Positions 40,372 to 50,608 of a stretch of DNA of 64,000 nt are shown one piece after another. This stretch comes from Actinospineispora eucalypti (GTDB lineage Bacteria > Actinomycetota > Actinomycetes > Mycobacteriales > Pseudonocardiaceae): assembly GCA_014208095.1 (NCBI GenBank), contig JACHMT010000002.1, positions 496,001 through 560,000 on the forward strand, read 5' to 3'. The notes under the pieces were generated by a model. It made no database searches. It worked only from the letters and a program-made list of their open reading frames with translations, and was not told the DNA's origin. Numbering within the stretch: the first letter of the stretch is position 1; the number at the start of each line of letters is the position of its first letter. The position numbers were made by a program, and so were the translations under genes.

Positions 40372-41214
40372 ATGCCGAACATCGTCCGCGCCGCTCTGGT
40401 GCAAGCCAAGTGGACCGGCGACACCGGATCCATGGTCGACGCCCATGAGCAGCACGCTCGGGCGGCCGCCGCACAGGGCGCCAAGGTCATCGGGTTCCAG
40501 GAGGTGTTCAACGCCCCGTACTTCTGCCAGGTGCAGGAGGCGGAGCACTACCGCTGGGCCGAGGAGGTGCCGGACGGGCCCACCGTGCAGCGGATGTGCT
40601 CGCTGGCCAAGGAGCTCGGCATGGTCATCGTCGTGCCGATCTACGAGATCGAGGGCTCCGGCTTCTACTACAACACCGCTGCCGTGATCGACGCGGACGG
40701 CCGTTACCTGGGCAAGTACCGAAAGCACCACCTGCCGCAGCTGCCCGGCTTCTGGGAGAAGTTCTACTTCCGCCCGGGCAACCTGGGCTGGCCGATCTTC
40801 GACACCGCCGTCGGCAAGGTCGGCGTCTACATCTGCTACGACCGGCACTTCCCGGAGGGCTGGCGGGCGCTCGGGCTGGCCGGCGCGCAGCTGGTCTACA
40901 ACCCGTCGGCGACCAGCCGGGGGCTGTCGTCCTACCTGTGGAAGCTGGAGCAGCCGGCGGCCGCCGTGGCCAACGAGTACTTCGTGGCCGCGATCAACCG
41001 GGTCGGCGTCGAGGAGTACGGCGACAACGACTTCTACGGCACCAGCTACTTCGTGGACCCGCGCGGCCAGTTCGTCGGCGACGTGGCCAGCGGCGACTCC
41101 GAGGAGCTGGTGGTGCGCGACCTGGACTTCGACCTGATCGACCAGGTGCGCCAGCAGTGGCAGTTCTACCGCGACCGCCGGCCGGACGCCTACGGCTCGC
41201 TGGTCCAGCCGTAA
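40372..41214 (+). CDS. Beta-ureidopropionase / nitrilase family amidohydrolase
   Basis: The 280-residue protein carries the nitrilase catalytic triad: Glu in VIGFQEVF near residue 43, Lys in YRKHHLP near 117, and Cys in VYICYDRHFPEGWR near 153. Beta-ureidopropionase hydrolyses N-carbamoyl-beta-alanine or N-carbamoyl-beta-aminoisobutyrate to the amino acid, carbon dioxide and ammonia. It is the first gene of a tight operon with a dihydropyrimidinase and a class III aminotransferase, which supports this role over other carbamoylases. Start ATG 40372 follows GGGAGAG; the operon is divergent from mocR. Confidence 0.88.
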   Translation: MPNIVRAALVQAKWTGDTGSMVDAHEQHARAAAAQGAKVIGFQEVFNAPYFCQVQEAEHYRWAEEVPDGPTVQRMCSLAKELGMVIVVPIYEIEGSGFYYNTAAVIDADGRYLGKYRKHHLPQLPGFWEKFYFRPGNLGWPIFDTAVGKVGVYICYDRHFPEGWRALGLAGAQLVYNPSATSRGLSSYLWKLEQPAAAVANEYFVAAINRVGVEEYGDNDFYGTSYFVDPRGQFVGDVASGDSEELVVRDLDFDLIDQVRQQWQFYRDRRPDAYGSLVQP

Positions 41215-41230
41215 AGGGGGAGTCACCAAC

Positions 41231-42526
41231 ATGGGTACGCACGCGGATCTGCTGAAGCGCCGCCAGGCGGTCATGCCGTCCTGGCTGTCGCTCTACTACG
41301 ACGAGCCGATCGAGATCGAGTACGGCAAGGACCGGCACGTCTTCGACGCCGAGGGCACCAGCTACCTGGACTTCTTCGGCGGCATTCTGACAACCATGAC
41401 CGGGCACGCGGTGCCCGAGGTGACCGCCGCGATCACCGAGCAGGCGGGCAAGATCCTGCACAGCTCCACGCTGTACCTGAACCGGCCGATGATCGAGCTG
41501 GCCGAGCGGGTGGCCGAGCTGTCCGGGCTGGACGACCCGCGGGTGTTCTTCACCTCCAGCGGCACCGAGGCCAACGACACCGCGCTGCTGCTGGCCACCG
41601 GCTTCCGGTCCTCCAACCAGGTGCTGGCGCTGCGCAACGCCTACCACGGGCGGTCGTTCTCCTCGATCGCCATCACCGGCAACTCGGGCTGGGCGCCGAC
41701 CAGCCTCTCCCCGGTGCAGACGTACTACGTGCACGGCAGCCGCCGGCGGGGCACCCCGTTCGCCGACCTGTCCGACACCGCGTTCATCGACGCCTGCGTC
41801 TCCGACCTGGAGGACGTGCTGTCCCAGGTGAAGGACAACGTGGCCTGCTTCATCGCCGAGCCGATCCAGGGCGTCGGCGGGTTCGCCATGCCGCCGGACG
41901 GGCTGTTCGCCGAGTTCAAGAAGGTGCTGGACCGGCACGGCATCCTGTGGATCTCCGACGAGGTGCAGACCGGCTGGGGCCGCACCGGCGAGCACTACTG
42001 GGGCTGGCAGGCGCACGGCCAGGACGGCGCCAAGCCGGACATGATCACGTTCGCCAAGGGCCTTGGCAACGGCCTTTCCATCGGCGGCGTGGTGGCCCGC
42101 GCGGAGATCATGGACAGCGTCGCGGCCAACTCGATCTCCACCTTCGGCGGCAGCCCGATCACCACCGCCGGCGCGCTGGCCAACCTGCGCTACGCCCTCG
42201 AACACGACCTGCAGGGCAACGCCAAGCGGGTCGGCGCGCTGCTGCGCCAGCGGCTGGACGAGGCCGCCGCCCGGTTCCCGGTGGTCGGCGAGGTGCGCGG
42301 CAAGGGCCTGATGCTGGGCGTCGAGCTGGTCGACGGTCAGGGCAACCCGTCGGCGGCCGCCGCCAGCCAGGTGCTGGAGCACACCAAGGCGCACGGCGTG
42401 CTGATCGGCAAGGGCGGCCTGCACGGCAACGTGCTGCGGATCGCGCCGCCACTGAGCCTGACCGAGGACGAGGCCGAGCACGGGGCCGCGGTGCTGGCAG
42501 CGGCGTTCGCGGCGGTCGCGTCGTGA
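41231..42526 (+). CDS. Class III PLP-dependent aminotransferase (probable beta-alanine/beta-aminoisobutyrate:pyruvate)
   Basis: The 431-residue enzyme is a fold type I, class III transaminase. It shows FTSSGTEANDTALL near residue 100, YHGRSFSSIAITG near 140, the DEVQTGWGRTG motif near 245 and the PLP lysine in ITFAKGLGNG near 280. In reductive pyrimidine catabolism it would pass the amino group of beta-alanine or beta-aminoisobutyrate to pyruvate, giving malonic or methylmalonic semialdehyde for the dehydrogenase at 43921. ATG 41231 follows AAAGGGGGAG. The stop overlaps the dihydropyrimidinase start by 4 nt. Confidence 0.9.
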   Translation: MGTHADLLKRRQAVMPSWLSLYYDEPIEIEYGKDRHVFDAEGTSYLDFFGGILTTMTGHAVPEVTAAITEQAGKILHSSTLYLNRPMIELAERVAELSGLDDPRVFFTSSGTEANDTALLLATGFRSSNQVLALRNAYHGRSFSSIAITGNSGWAPTSLSPVQTYYVHGSRRRGTPFADLSDTAFIDACVSDLEDVLSQVKDNVACFIAEPIQGVGGFAMPPDGLFAEFKKVLDRHGILWISDEVQTGWGRTGEHYWGWQAHGQDGAKPDMITFAKGLGNGLSIGGVVARAEIMDSVAANSISTFGGSPITTAGALANLRYALEHDLQGNAKRVGALLRQRLDEAAARFPVVGEVRGKGLMLGVELVDGQGNPSAAAASQVLEHTKAHGVLIGKGGLHGNVLRIAPPLSLTEDEAEHGAAVLAAAFAAVAS

Positions 42527-43917
42527 GTACCACGCTGATCAAGGGCGGGCTGGTGATCTCGGCGACCGCCGAGGTCACCGCCGACGTGCTGGTGGACGGC
42601 GAGCGGGTGGCCGGCCTGCTCGCCCCCGGCTCCGGCCTCGCCGACTCCGCCGACCGAGTGATCGATGCCACCGGCAAGTACGTGATCCCGGGTGGGGTGG
42701 ACGCGCACACCCACATGGAGATGCCGTTCGGCGGCACCTACGCCAGCGACACCTTCGAGACCGGCACGGCGGCCGCCGCCTGGGGCGGCACCACCACGAT
42801 CATCGACTTCGCCATCCAGTCCATGGGCAAGAGCCTGCGGGAAGGCCTGGACGCCTGGCACGCCAAGGCCGAGGGCAACTGCGCCATCGACTACGGCTTC
42901 CACATGATCATCGCCGACGTGCACGAGCAGTCCATGAAGGAGATGGACGTGCTGGTGGGCGAGGGCGTGACCAGCTTCAAGATGTTCATGGCCTACCCCG
43001 GGGTGTTCTACTCCGACGACGCGAAGATCCTGCGGGCCATGCAGCAGGGCGCGGCCAACGGCGCGCTGACCATGATGCACGCGGAGAACGGCATCGCCAT
43101 CGACCTGCTGGTGCAGCAGGCGCTGGAGCGCGGGCAGACCGACCCGCGTTACCACGGCGACGTCCGGCACGCCCTGCTCGAGGCCGAGGCCACCCACCGG
43201 GCCATCCAGCTGGCCAAGGTCGCCGGGTCACCGCTGTACGTGGTGCACGTGTCCGCCCAGCAGGCGGTCCAGCAGCTGGCGGCGGCGCGCAACGACGGGC
43301 TGCCGGTGTTCGCCGAGACCTGCCCGCAGTACCTGTTCCTCACCGTGGACAAACTGGCCGAGCCGGACTTCGAGGGCGCCAAGTACGTCTGCTCCACGCC
43401 ACTGCGGCCCCAGGAGCACCAGGACGCACTGTGGCAGGCCCTGCGCACCGACGACCTGAACGTGGTGTCCACCGACCACTGCCCGTTCTGCTTCAAGGGG
43501 CAGAAGGAGCTGGGCCGGGGCGATTTCTCCAAGATCCCCAACGGCATGCCCGGGGTGGAGAACCGGATGGACCTGCTGCACCAGGCCGTGGTGGAGGGAC
43601 GGATCTCCCGCCGCCGCTGGGTGGAGCTGGCCGCGACGGCGCCGGCCCGGATGTTCGGGCTGCACCCGCGCAAGGGCGCCATCGCGCCCGGTTCGGACGC
43701 CGACATCGTGGTCTACGACCCGGCCGCCGAGCAGGTCATCTCGGCGGCCACCCATCACATGAACGTGGACTACTCGGCCTACGAGGGCAAGAAGATCACC
43801 GGGCGGGTGCACACCGTGCTGTCCCGGGGCGAGGTGATCGTGTCCGGCGGCGAGTACTCCGGCCGGCCCGGCCGGGGGCAGTACCTGCGCCGCGCGACCT
43901 GCGACTACTTGGGGTGA
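42523..43917 (+). CDS. hydA: Dihydropyrimidinase (D-hydantoinase)
   Basis: The 464-residue amidohydrolase opens dihydrouracil or dihydrothymine to the N-carbamoyl acid. The binuclear zinc site is visible: the HTHMEMP motif near residue 60, the carboxylated lysine in TSFKMFMAYPG near 150, MHAENG near 183, VVHVSA near 240 and STDHCPF near 318. Length and motifs match bacterial dihydropyrimidinases and hydantoinases. GTG 42523 overlaps the aminotransferase stop (GTGA). mmsA follows after 3 nt, so the gene is mid-operon. Confidence 0.93.
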   Translation: MSTTLIKGGLVISATAEVTADVLVDGERVAGLLAPGSGLADSADRVIDATGKYVIPGGVDAHTHMEMPFGGTYASDTFETGTAAAAWGGTTTIIDFAIQSMGKSLREGLDAWHAKAEGNCAIDYGFHMIIADVHEQSMKEMDVLVGEGVTSFKMFMAYPGVFYSDDAKILRAMQQGAANGALTMMHAENGIAIDLLVQQALERGQTDPRYHGDVRHALLEAEATHRAIQLAKVAGSPLYVVHVSAQQAVQQLAAARNDGLPVFAETCPQYLFLTVDKLAEPDFEGAKYVCSTPLRPQEHQDALWQALRTDDLNVVSTDHCPFCFKGQKELGRGDFSKIPNGMPGVENRMDLLHQAVVEGRISRRRWVELAATAPARMFGLHPRKGAIAPGSDADIVVYDPAAEQVISAATHHMNVDYSAYEGKKITGRVHTVLSRGEVIVSGGEYSGRPGRGQYLRRATCDYLG

Positions 43918-43920
43918 GGA

Positions 43921-45425
<1,505 letters not shown>

Positions 45426-45431
45426 CGGCTG

Positions 45432-45447
45432 TAACCGAAACCGGTTA
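45432..45447. promoter_or_regulatory. Palindrome between mmsA and the LLM oxidoreductase
   Basis: TAACCG-AAAC-CGGTTA has perfect 6-bp arms and directly precedes the Shine-Dalgarno AGGAG of the next gene. It lies in the middle of the operon and could mark a second, separately controlled promoter. Confidence 0.45.
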
Positions 45448-45457
45448 GGAGTACCCG

Positions 45458-46456
45458 ATGGACTTCGGCATGGTGTTGCAGACCGACCCGCCGGCCAAGG
45501 AGCTGGTGCGCCGGATGGGCGTTTCCGAGCAGGCCGGCTTCGGCTACGGCTGGACCTTCGACTCCTGCGTGCTCTGGCAGGAACCGTTCACCATCTTCTC
45601 CCAGATCCTGGAGCACACCGAGTCGCTGCGGGTGGGCTCGATGGTGACCAACCCGGCCACCCGGGACTGGACGGTCACCGCCTCCGGGTTCGCCACGCTG
45701 AACGAGATGTTCGGCAACCGCACGGTGTGCGGCATCGGGCGCGGTGACTCGGCGGTCCGGGTGACCGGCGGCAAACCCACCACGCTGGCCACCCTGGGCC
45801 AGGCCATGCACGCGATCAAGGAGCTGGCCGAGGGCCGCGAGGTCTCTCTGAACGGCACCCCGGTGCGGCTGCCCTGGGTGGTGGACGGCCAGCTGCCGGT
45901 GTGGATGGGCGCCTACGGGCCGAAGGCGCTGGCCATGGCCGGCGCCCAGGCGGACGGGTTCATCCTGCAGCTGGCCGACGAGTACCTGACCGAGTGGATG
46001 GTCAAGCACGTGCGGGACGCCGCCGCCGAGGCGGGCCGCAACCCGGACGACGTGATCATCTGCGTGGCCGCGCCGGCCTACGTCTCGGACGACGTGGCGC
46101 ACGCCCGCGACCAGTGCCGCTGGTTCGGCGGCATGGTGGGCAACCACGTGGCCGACCTGGTCACCCGCTACGGGGAGAGCTCCGACCTGGTGCCGAAGGA
46201 GCTCACCACGTACATCAAGGAGCGGGCCAGCTACGACTACAGCCACCACGGCCGGGCCGGCAACCCGAGCACCGACTTCGTGCCGGACGCGATCGTGGAC
46301 CGGTTCTGTCTGGTCGGCCCGGCCCAGGCGCACATCGAGAAGCTCCAGCGGCTTCGCGAACTCGGTGTAAACCAATTCGCGGTGTACAACATGCACGACG
46401 CGATAGACGGAACAATCGACGCCTACGGAGAGCAGATCATTCCAGCCATCGGCTAA
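45458..46456 (+). CDS. LLM class F420-dependent oxidoreductase (TIGR03842-type)
   Basis: The 332-residue flavin-type TIM-barrel protein starts MDFGMVLQTDPP and has FGYGWTFDSCVLWQEPF, RVGSMVTNPATRDWTVTASGFATLNEMF and RTVCGIGRGDSAVR, which fit the luciferase-like F420-dependent subfamily often found with dihydropyrimidinase. Such enzymes transfer hydride to or from coenzyme F420. Its place in this operon, together with the absence of a classical dihydropyrimidine dehydrogenase, suggests it may act on a pyrimidine or its reduced product. ATG 45458 follows AGGAG. The permease follows 28 nt downstream. Confidence 0.85.
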   Translation: MDFGMVLQTDPPAKELVRRMGVSEQAGFGYGWTFDSCVLWQEPFTIFSQILEHTESLRVGSMVTNPATRDWTVTASGFATLNEMFGNRTVCGIGRGDSAVRVTGGKPTTLATLGQAMHAIKELAEGREVSLNGTPVRLPWVVDGQLPVWMGAYGPKALAMAGAQADGFILQLADEYLTEWMVKHVRDAAAEAGRNPDDVIICVAAPAYVSDDVAHARDQCRWFGGMVGNHVADLVTRYGESSDLVPKELTTYIKERASYDYSHHGRAGNPSTDFVPDAIVDRFCLVGPAQAHIEKLQRLRELGVNQFAVYNMHDAIDGTIDAYGEQIIPAIG

Positions 46457-46484
46457 CGCCGGTTCACGTGAGGGTTCTCTAGAC

Positions 46485-48005
46485 ATGACCACAACCCCCG
46501 AGCGCAGTTCGCAGACCACCGACGCGGAAGGCCGGGTCGACCTGGTCGACCGGTCCTCGGTCACCGGCAGCCCGTACGCCAACGAGGAACTGCTACCCAC
46601 ACCGCTGGCCGAGCGCAAGTGGACGACCTACAACTATTTCGCGCTGTGGATGGGAATGGCGCACAACATTCCCAGCTATCTGCTCGCGTCCGGGTTGATC
46701 GCACTCGGCATGGACTGGCTGCAGGGGTTTATCACCATCACGCTGGCCAACGTCATCGTGCTGGTTCCCATGTTGCTCAACAGCCACGCGGGCACCAAGT
46801 ACGGCATTCCGTTCCCGGTGTTCGCGCGGGCCTACTACGGGCTGCGCGGGGCCAACCTGGCCGCCCTGCTGCGGGCGTTCATCGCCTGCGGCTGGTTCGG
46901 CATCCAGACCTGGGTGGGCGGCCAGGCGATCTTCGTGATCATGGGCAAGCTGGCCGGCGACCCATGGCTGCGGGCGGGCGAGTACGGCGGCCATCCGTGG
47001 ACCATGTGGCTGTCGTTCGCGGTGTTCTGGGCCTTCCAGATGCTGCTCATCTGGCGGGGCATCGAGGCGCTGCGGCGGTTCGAGAACTGGGCGGCGCCGC
47101 TGGTCAGCGTGGCCTTCCTGGGGTTGATGGCGTGGATCGTGATGCAGGTCGGCGGCCTGGGGCCGATCTTCACCCAGCCGTCCAAGCTGGGCTGGGGCGC
47201 GGAGTTCTGGGCGGTGTTCGCGCCCTCCCTGATGGGCATGATCGCGTTCTGGGCGACGCTGTCGCTCAACATGCCGGACTTCACCCGGTTCGGCGGCAGC
47301 CAGCGCAAGCAGCTGCTCGGCCAGATCTACGGCCTGCCGACCACCATGGCATTCATCTCGATGATCTCCATCGTGGTCACCTCGGGCACCATCGTGCTCT
47401 ACGGCGAGGCCATCTGGGACCCGGTGGAGGTGGCCAGCCGGTTCGAGAGCCCGGTCGCCGTGGTGATCGGCCTGGTCATGGCGGTGCTGGCCACCATGTC
47501 CTGCAACGTGGCGGCGAACGTGGTCAGCCCGTCCTACGACTTCTCCAACGCCCTGCCCCGGTGGCTGAACTTCCGCACCGCCGGGCTGACCACCGGGGTC
47601 ATCGGCGTCGTCATCCAGCCGTGGCGGCTGGTGTCCGACCCGCACACCTACATCTTCACCTGGCTGGGCTTCTACGGCGGAGTGCTCGCCTCGGTGGCCG
47701 GCGTGCTCATCGCCGGTTACTGGCTGGTCGGGCGAACCCAGATCGACCTGGCCGACCTCTACCGGCCGGAGGGGCGGTACTGGTTCAACGCCGGGTGGAA
47801 CTGGCAGGCGGTGGTGGCCACCCTGCTGGGCGCGCTGGTCGCGGTCGGCGGTGCCTACTCCAAACCCGGTGAGGGGCCGTTCCCGGCGGACGGGCTGATC
47901 CCGCTGTTCCAGCCGTTCTACGACTACAGCTGGTTGACCGGGCTGGTGGTCGGCGCGGTGGTCTACCTGGCACTGGTCCGCCGGGGAGTGCGCGCCGCGC
48001 GGTGA
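46485..48005 (+). CDS. NCS1 family nucleobase:cation symporter
   Basis: The 506-residue protein has 12 predicted transmembrane helices. NCS1 features include WTTYNYFALWMGMAHNIPSYLLASGL near residue 45, GTKYGIPFPVFARAYYGLRGAN near 105, GWFGIQTWVGGQAIF near 140 and NMPDFTRFG near 263, the last close to the conserved substrate-site segment of Mhp1-like transporters. Imports a pyrimidine, hydantoin or allantoin-like compound, which feeds the dihydropyrimidinase. The stop overlaps the anmK start by 4 nt (GTGA). Confidence 0.92.
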   Translation: MTTTPERSSQTTDAEGRVDLVDRSSVTGSPYANEELLPTPLAERKWTTYNYFALWMGMAHNIPSYLLASGLIALGMDWLQGFITITLANVIVLVPMLLNSHAGTKYGIPFPVFARAYYGLRGANLAALLRAFIACGWFGIQTWVGGQAIFVIMGKLAGDPWLRAGEYGGHPWTMWLSFAVFWAFQMLLIWRGIEALRRFENWAAPLVSVAFLGLMAWIVMQVGGLGPIFTQPSKLGWGAEFWAVFAPSLMGMIAFWATLSLNMPDFTRFGGSQRKQLLGQIYGLPTTMAFISMISIVVTSGTIVLYGEAIWDPVEVASRFESPVAVVIGLVMAVLATMSCNVAANVVSPSYDFSNALPRWLNFRTAGLTTGVIGVVIQPWRLVSDPHTYIFTWLGFYGGVLASVAGVLIAGYWLVGRTQIDLADLYRPEGRYWFNAGWNWQAVVATLLGALVAVGGAYSKPGEGPFPADGLIPLFQPFYDYSWLTGLVVGAVVYLALVRRGVRAAR

Positions 48006-49192
48006 TCGTCCTGGGGCTCAGCTCCGGCACCTCGGTGGATGGCATCGACGTGGCCGCCGCCGACCTGGAGCTGGACGGCAAGCAGGTGTGGCTGCGGCCG
48101 CTCGGTCACCGGGAGGTGGCGTACTCGGCGGGGCTGCGCGGCGAGATCCTGGCCGCGCTGCCCCCGGCCGCGACCACGGTCGAGGCGATCACCCGGATCG
48201 ACACCGGCATCGGCCGGGAGTTCGCCTCGGCGGCCGCCCGGGCCAACAGCGAGCTGGCCGGGGGAGCGGCCGAGCTGGTGGTCAGCCACGGCCAGACGGT
48301 GTTCCACTGGGTCTCCGACGGCCGGGCGCTGGGCGGCCTGCAGCTGGGCCAGCCGGCGTGGATCGCCGAGGCCACCGGCCTGCCCGTGGTGTCCGACGTG
48401 CGGTCCAACGACATCGCCGCCGGTGGCCAGGGCGCCCCGCTGGCCAGCGTGCTGGACGTCCTGCTGCTCGGTGGGCGACCCGGGGTGAGTGCCGCGCTGA
48501 ACATCGGCGGCATCGCCAACGTCACCGTGGTCCGCCCGGGCGAACCCCCGGTCGCCTTCGACACCGGCCCGGGGAACGCGCTGATCGACGCCGCGGTGCG
48601 CCGCGCCACCGGGGGAGCGGAGAGCTACGACGCCGGCGGCCAGCGGGCGCTGCGCGGCACCGTCGCCCCCGCCCTCCTGACCGAGCTGCTCGCCGAGCCG
48701 TACTACTCGGCCGCCCCGCCGAAGAGCACCGGCAAGGAGCTGTTCCACCCCGGCTACCTGCCCCCGGCCGACCGGCTGGGCCCCGACGACCTGGTCGCCA
48801 CGCTCACCGAGTTGACCGCCCGGACCGTCGCCGACGCCTGCGCCGCGTACCGGGTGACCGAGGTGATCGCCTCCGGTGGCGGGGTGCGCAACCCGGCCCT
48901 GCTCGCCGCGCTGCGCCGGCACCTGGCGCCGGCGGTGCTGACCACCAGCGACGCGCTGGGTGTTCCGGCCGAGGCGAAAGAGGCCTACCTGTTCGCGCTG
49001 CTCGGCTTCCTGTCCTGGCACGGCGTCGCGGCCACCGCGTGGGCCGCGACCGGCGCACGGCACCCGACCGTGGCCGGCCGGATCACGCCGGGGGCGCGGC
49101 CGCTCCGGTTGCCACCGCCGGCTTCGGCGCCACCGGCCCGGCTGCTGCTGCGTCCCGCCGCCGCAGGTGCTCGTACAGCAGCAGGAAGCTGA
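48002..49192 (+). CDS. anmK: Anhydro-N-acetylmuramic acid kinase
   Basis: The 396-residue sugar kinase has the AnmK motifs VLGLSSGTSVDGIDVAAADL at residues 3-22, VVSHGQTVFHW near 95, LGGLQLGQPAWIA near 115, NIGGIANVTVV near 165, FDTGPGNALIDAAV near 190 and ASGGGVRNPAL near 285. AnmK hydrolyses and phosphorylates 1,6-anhydroMurNAc to MurNAc-6-phosphate, the MurQ substrate, in peptidoglycan recycling. GTG 48002 overlaps the permease stop, so it is coupled to the pyrimidine operon, a surprising place. The last 110 nt lie antisense to the 3' end of the next gene, giving an Ala/Pro-rich tail. Confidence 0.9.
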   Translation: MIVLGLSSGTSVDGIDVAAADLELDGKQVWLRPLGHREVAYSAGLRGEILAALPPAATTVEAITRIDTGIGREFASAAARANSELAGGAAELVVSHGQTVFHWVSDGRALGGLQLGQPAWIAEATGLPVVSDVRSNDIAAGGQGAPLASVLDVLLLGGRPGVSAALNIGGIANVTVVRPGEPPVAFDTGPGNALIDAAVRRATGGAESYDAGGQRALRGTVAPALLTELLAEPYYSAAPPKSTGKELFHPGYLPPADRLGPDDLVATLTELTARTVADACAAYRVTEVIASGGGVRNPALLAALRRHLAPAVLTTSDALGVPAEAKEAYLFALLGFLSWHGVAATAWAATGARHPTVAGRITPGARPLRLPPPASAPPARLLLRPAAAGARTAAGS

Positions 49193-49847
49193 CCGCGCAG
49201 GCCGTCGCGGCGCCGACCACCGCCCACCACTGCCAGCGGTTGGCGAACTCCGGCGACAGGTACGGGATGAACAGGAAGCCCAGCGAGCCGGGGCCGAGCA
49301 GGGTGGCCCACACGAAGATCCGGGACTGCCCGCGCGCGGTGCCCCGGCCCAGCAGCATCGGCACACCGAAGACCACCGCACCGACCTGGACCACGGTCAG
49401 CCCGACCAGATCCAACGGGTCGGACACCATCGACCGCACCCACCACCAGAGCGCGAACGCGGCCACCTGGAATACCAGCAGCAGCCCCACCACCGCCGGG
49501 GTGGACAACCCGCCGCCGAACGACGCGCTCCGGTATTTGACCCAGTGGTAGAGCAGCACGAACTCGATGAAATTCGAGACCACCATCCCGACCCAGAACC
49601 ACTTGAAGAAAGAGTGGTCTATTTCGTGGAAATAGTGGTGATAGCTGAACGAGAACGTCAGGTCGTGGGCCAGCATGATGACCGTGGTGGCGATCGGCTG
49701 CCCGGCGACCCGCTTCCGGAAGCCCAACCGCAGCGCCTCGATGATCTGCACGAACCCGCCGATCCAGCCGAACATGACCAGCACCAGGACCACCGCGAGG
49801 TGCTCGTCGACGGTGCGCAGCACATCCGAGACCTGGTACATCGGCAC
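49083..49847 (-). CDS. Multipass membrane protein of unknown function
   Basis: The protein (about 254 residues) has about six or seven hydrophobic segments (starting near residues 15, 50, 80, 115, 150 and 200). Between TM2 and TM3 is a histidine-rich stretch, HDLTFSFSYHHYFHEIDHSFFKWFW, written here as HDLTFSFSYHHYF then HEIDHSFFKWFW, which could bind a metal or heme. An Ala/Pro-rich tail follows. I recognise no family. The start is GTG 49847 (AAGGG 4 nt upstream) or ATG 49841; a GTG at 49880 is less likely. Its 3' end overlaps anmK by 110 nt. Confidence 0.75.
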   Translation of the reverse strand: MPMYQVSDVLRTVDEHLAVVLVLVMFGWIGGFVQIIEALRLGFRKRVAGQPIATTVIMLAHDLTFSFSYHHYFHEIDHSFFKWFWVGMVVSNFIEFVLLYHWVKYRSASFGGGLSTPAVVGLLLVFQVAAFALWWWVRSMVSDPLDLVGLTVVQVGAVVFGVPMLLGRGTARGQSRIFVWATLLGPGSLGFLFIPYLSPEFANRWQWWAVVGAATACAVSFLLLYEHLRRRDAAAAGPVAPKPAVATGAAAPPA

Positions 49848-50166
49848 CGCACCCTTCGCCAAGCAGGAGAGTGAGTACACACTCTAACCGAACGGGGTTC
49901 AATTTGTCATTGGCACCCCACGTCTGACAAGATTGCGCCGGTCGAGCAAAGGTTGTCATTTAATAGGTTCGTGATTGCACACGGTAATTTCTGATGCCAT
50001 TGCGACATTCGAGTGAAGGGCAGCCAGCTCACTCGAACGGGTGGACCACTCACTGATACGCGATTTTCTTTCGGATTCCCCGTTACCTAACCCATCGGTC
50101 GAGTGTTGAACACCATGCGCACCATCGATCACGTACGTCCGCCTACTTCACGGAGGCACCCGCGCC
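49848..50166. other. A+T-rich intergenic region upstream of two divergent genes
   Basis: No gene is visible in these 319 nt. From about 49890 to 50090 it is clearly richer in A+T than the window as a whole (for example TTGTCATTTAATAG at 49953-49966 and GATTTTCTTTCGGATTC at 50063-50079), and TTGTCAT occurs at both 49904 and 49953. It must hold promoters for both flanking genes. I see no clear terminator or operator. Confidence 0.4.
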
Positions 50167-50505
50167 ATGCTGATGGCCACCATGCTGGCTCAGATGCCAG
50201 ACCTGCTGTCCCGAGTGCAGTACGACCACACCGCGGACCGTGACGGCTACTGCCGTGAGTGCCGCGACGCCCGGTGGCCGTGCGAGGTCTTCCAGATCGC
50301 CTCGGACGCCGAGCGGCTCGGTGGCCACCGCCCGGGTCGCGACCCGCTGGGTATGGACCGTCCCCGCCAGCAGCGGCCGATGCGTTCGGTTCCGCCCCCC
50401 GGAGCCCGCCAGGCGAACCCCGGCTACGTACCCGACCCGAACCGCCGCCGGCTGGCCGACGGAGCCCCCCGGGCCGTGCGCGCCGACCACGGCCCCCGCT
50501 ACTGA
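50167..50505 (+). CDS. Small protein with a Cys-x2-Cys-x6-Cys motif
   Basis: The 112-residue product starts MLMATMLAQMPDLLSRVQYDHT, then has CRECRDARWPC near residues 29-39, and ends with a long Pro/Arg/Gly-rich, probably unstructured tail. The cysteine cluster with nearby histidines could bind zinc or an iron-sulfur cluster. ATG 50167 follows CACGGAGGCACCC (GGAGG, 8-nt spacing). No family is recognised; similar short CxxC proteins are common in actinomycetes. The A+T-rich leader of 286 nt argues for regulated expression. Confidence 0.65.
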   Translation: MLMATMLAQMPDLLSRVQYDHTADRDGYCRECRDARWPCEVFQIASDAERLGGHRPGRDPLGMDRPRQQRPMRSVPPPGARQANPGYVPDPNRRRLADGAPRAVRADHGPRY

Positions 50506-50608
50506 CCGTTCGACCACACCCGGTCCGACCGCCGGGGTGGCTGAACCTCCCGGCCCGGGCGGCTGAACCGCCGGGACGGTTCGGCGCCGACCGCGTAGCG
50601 TCTCCGGC

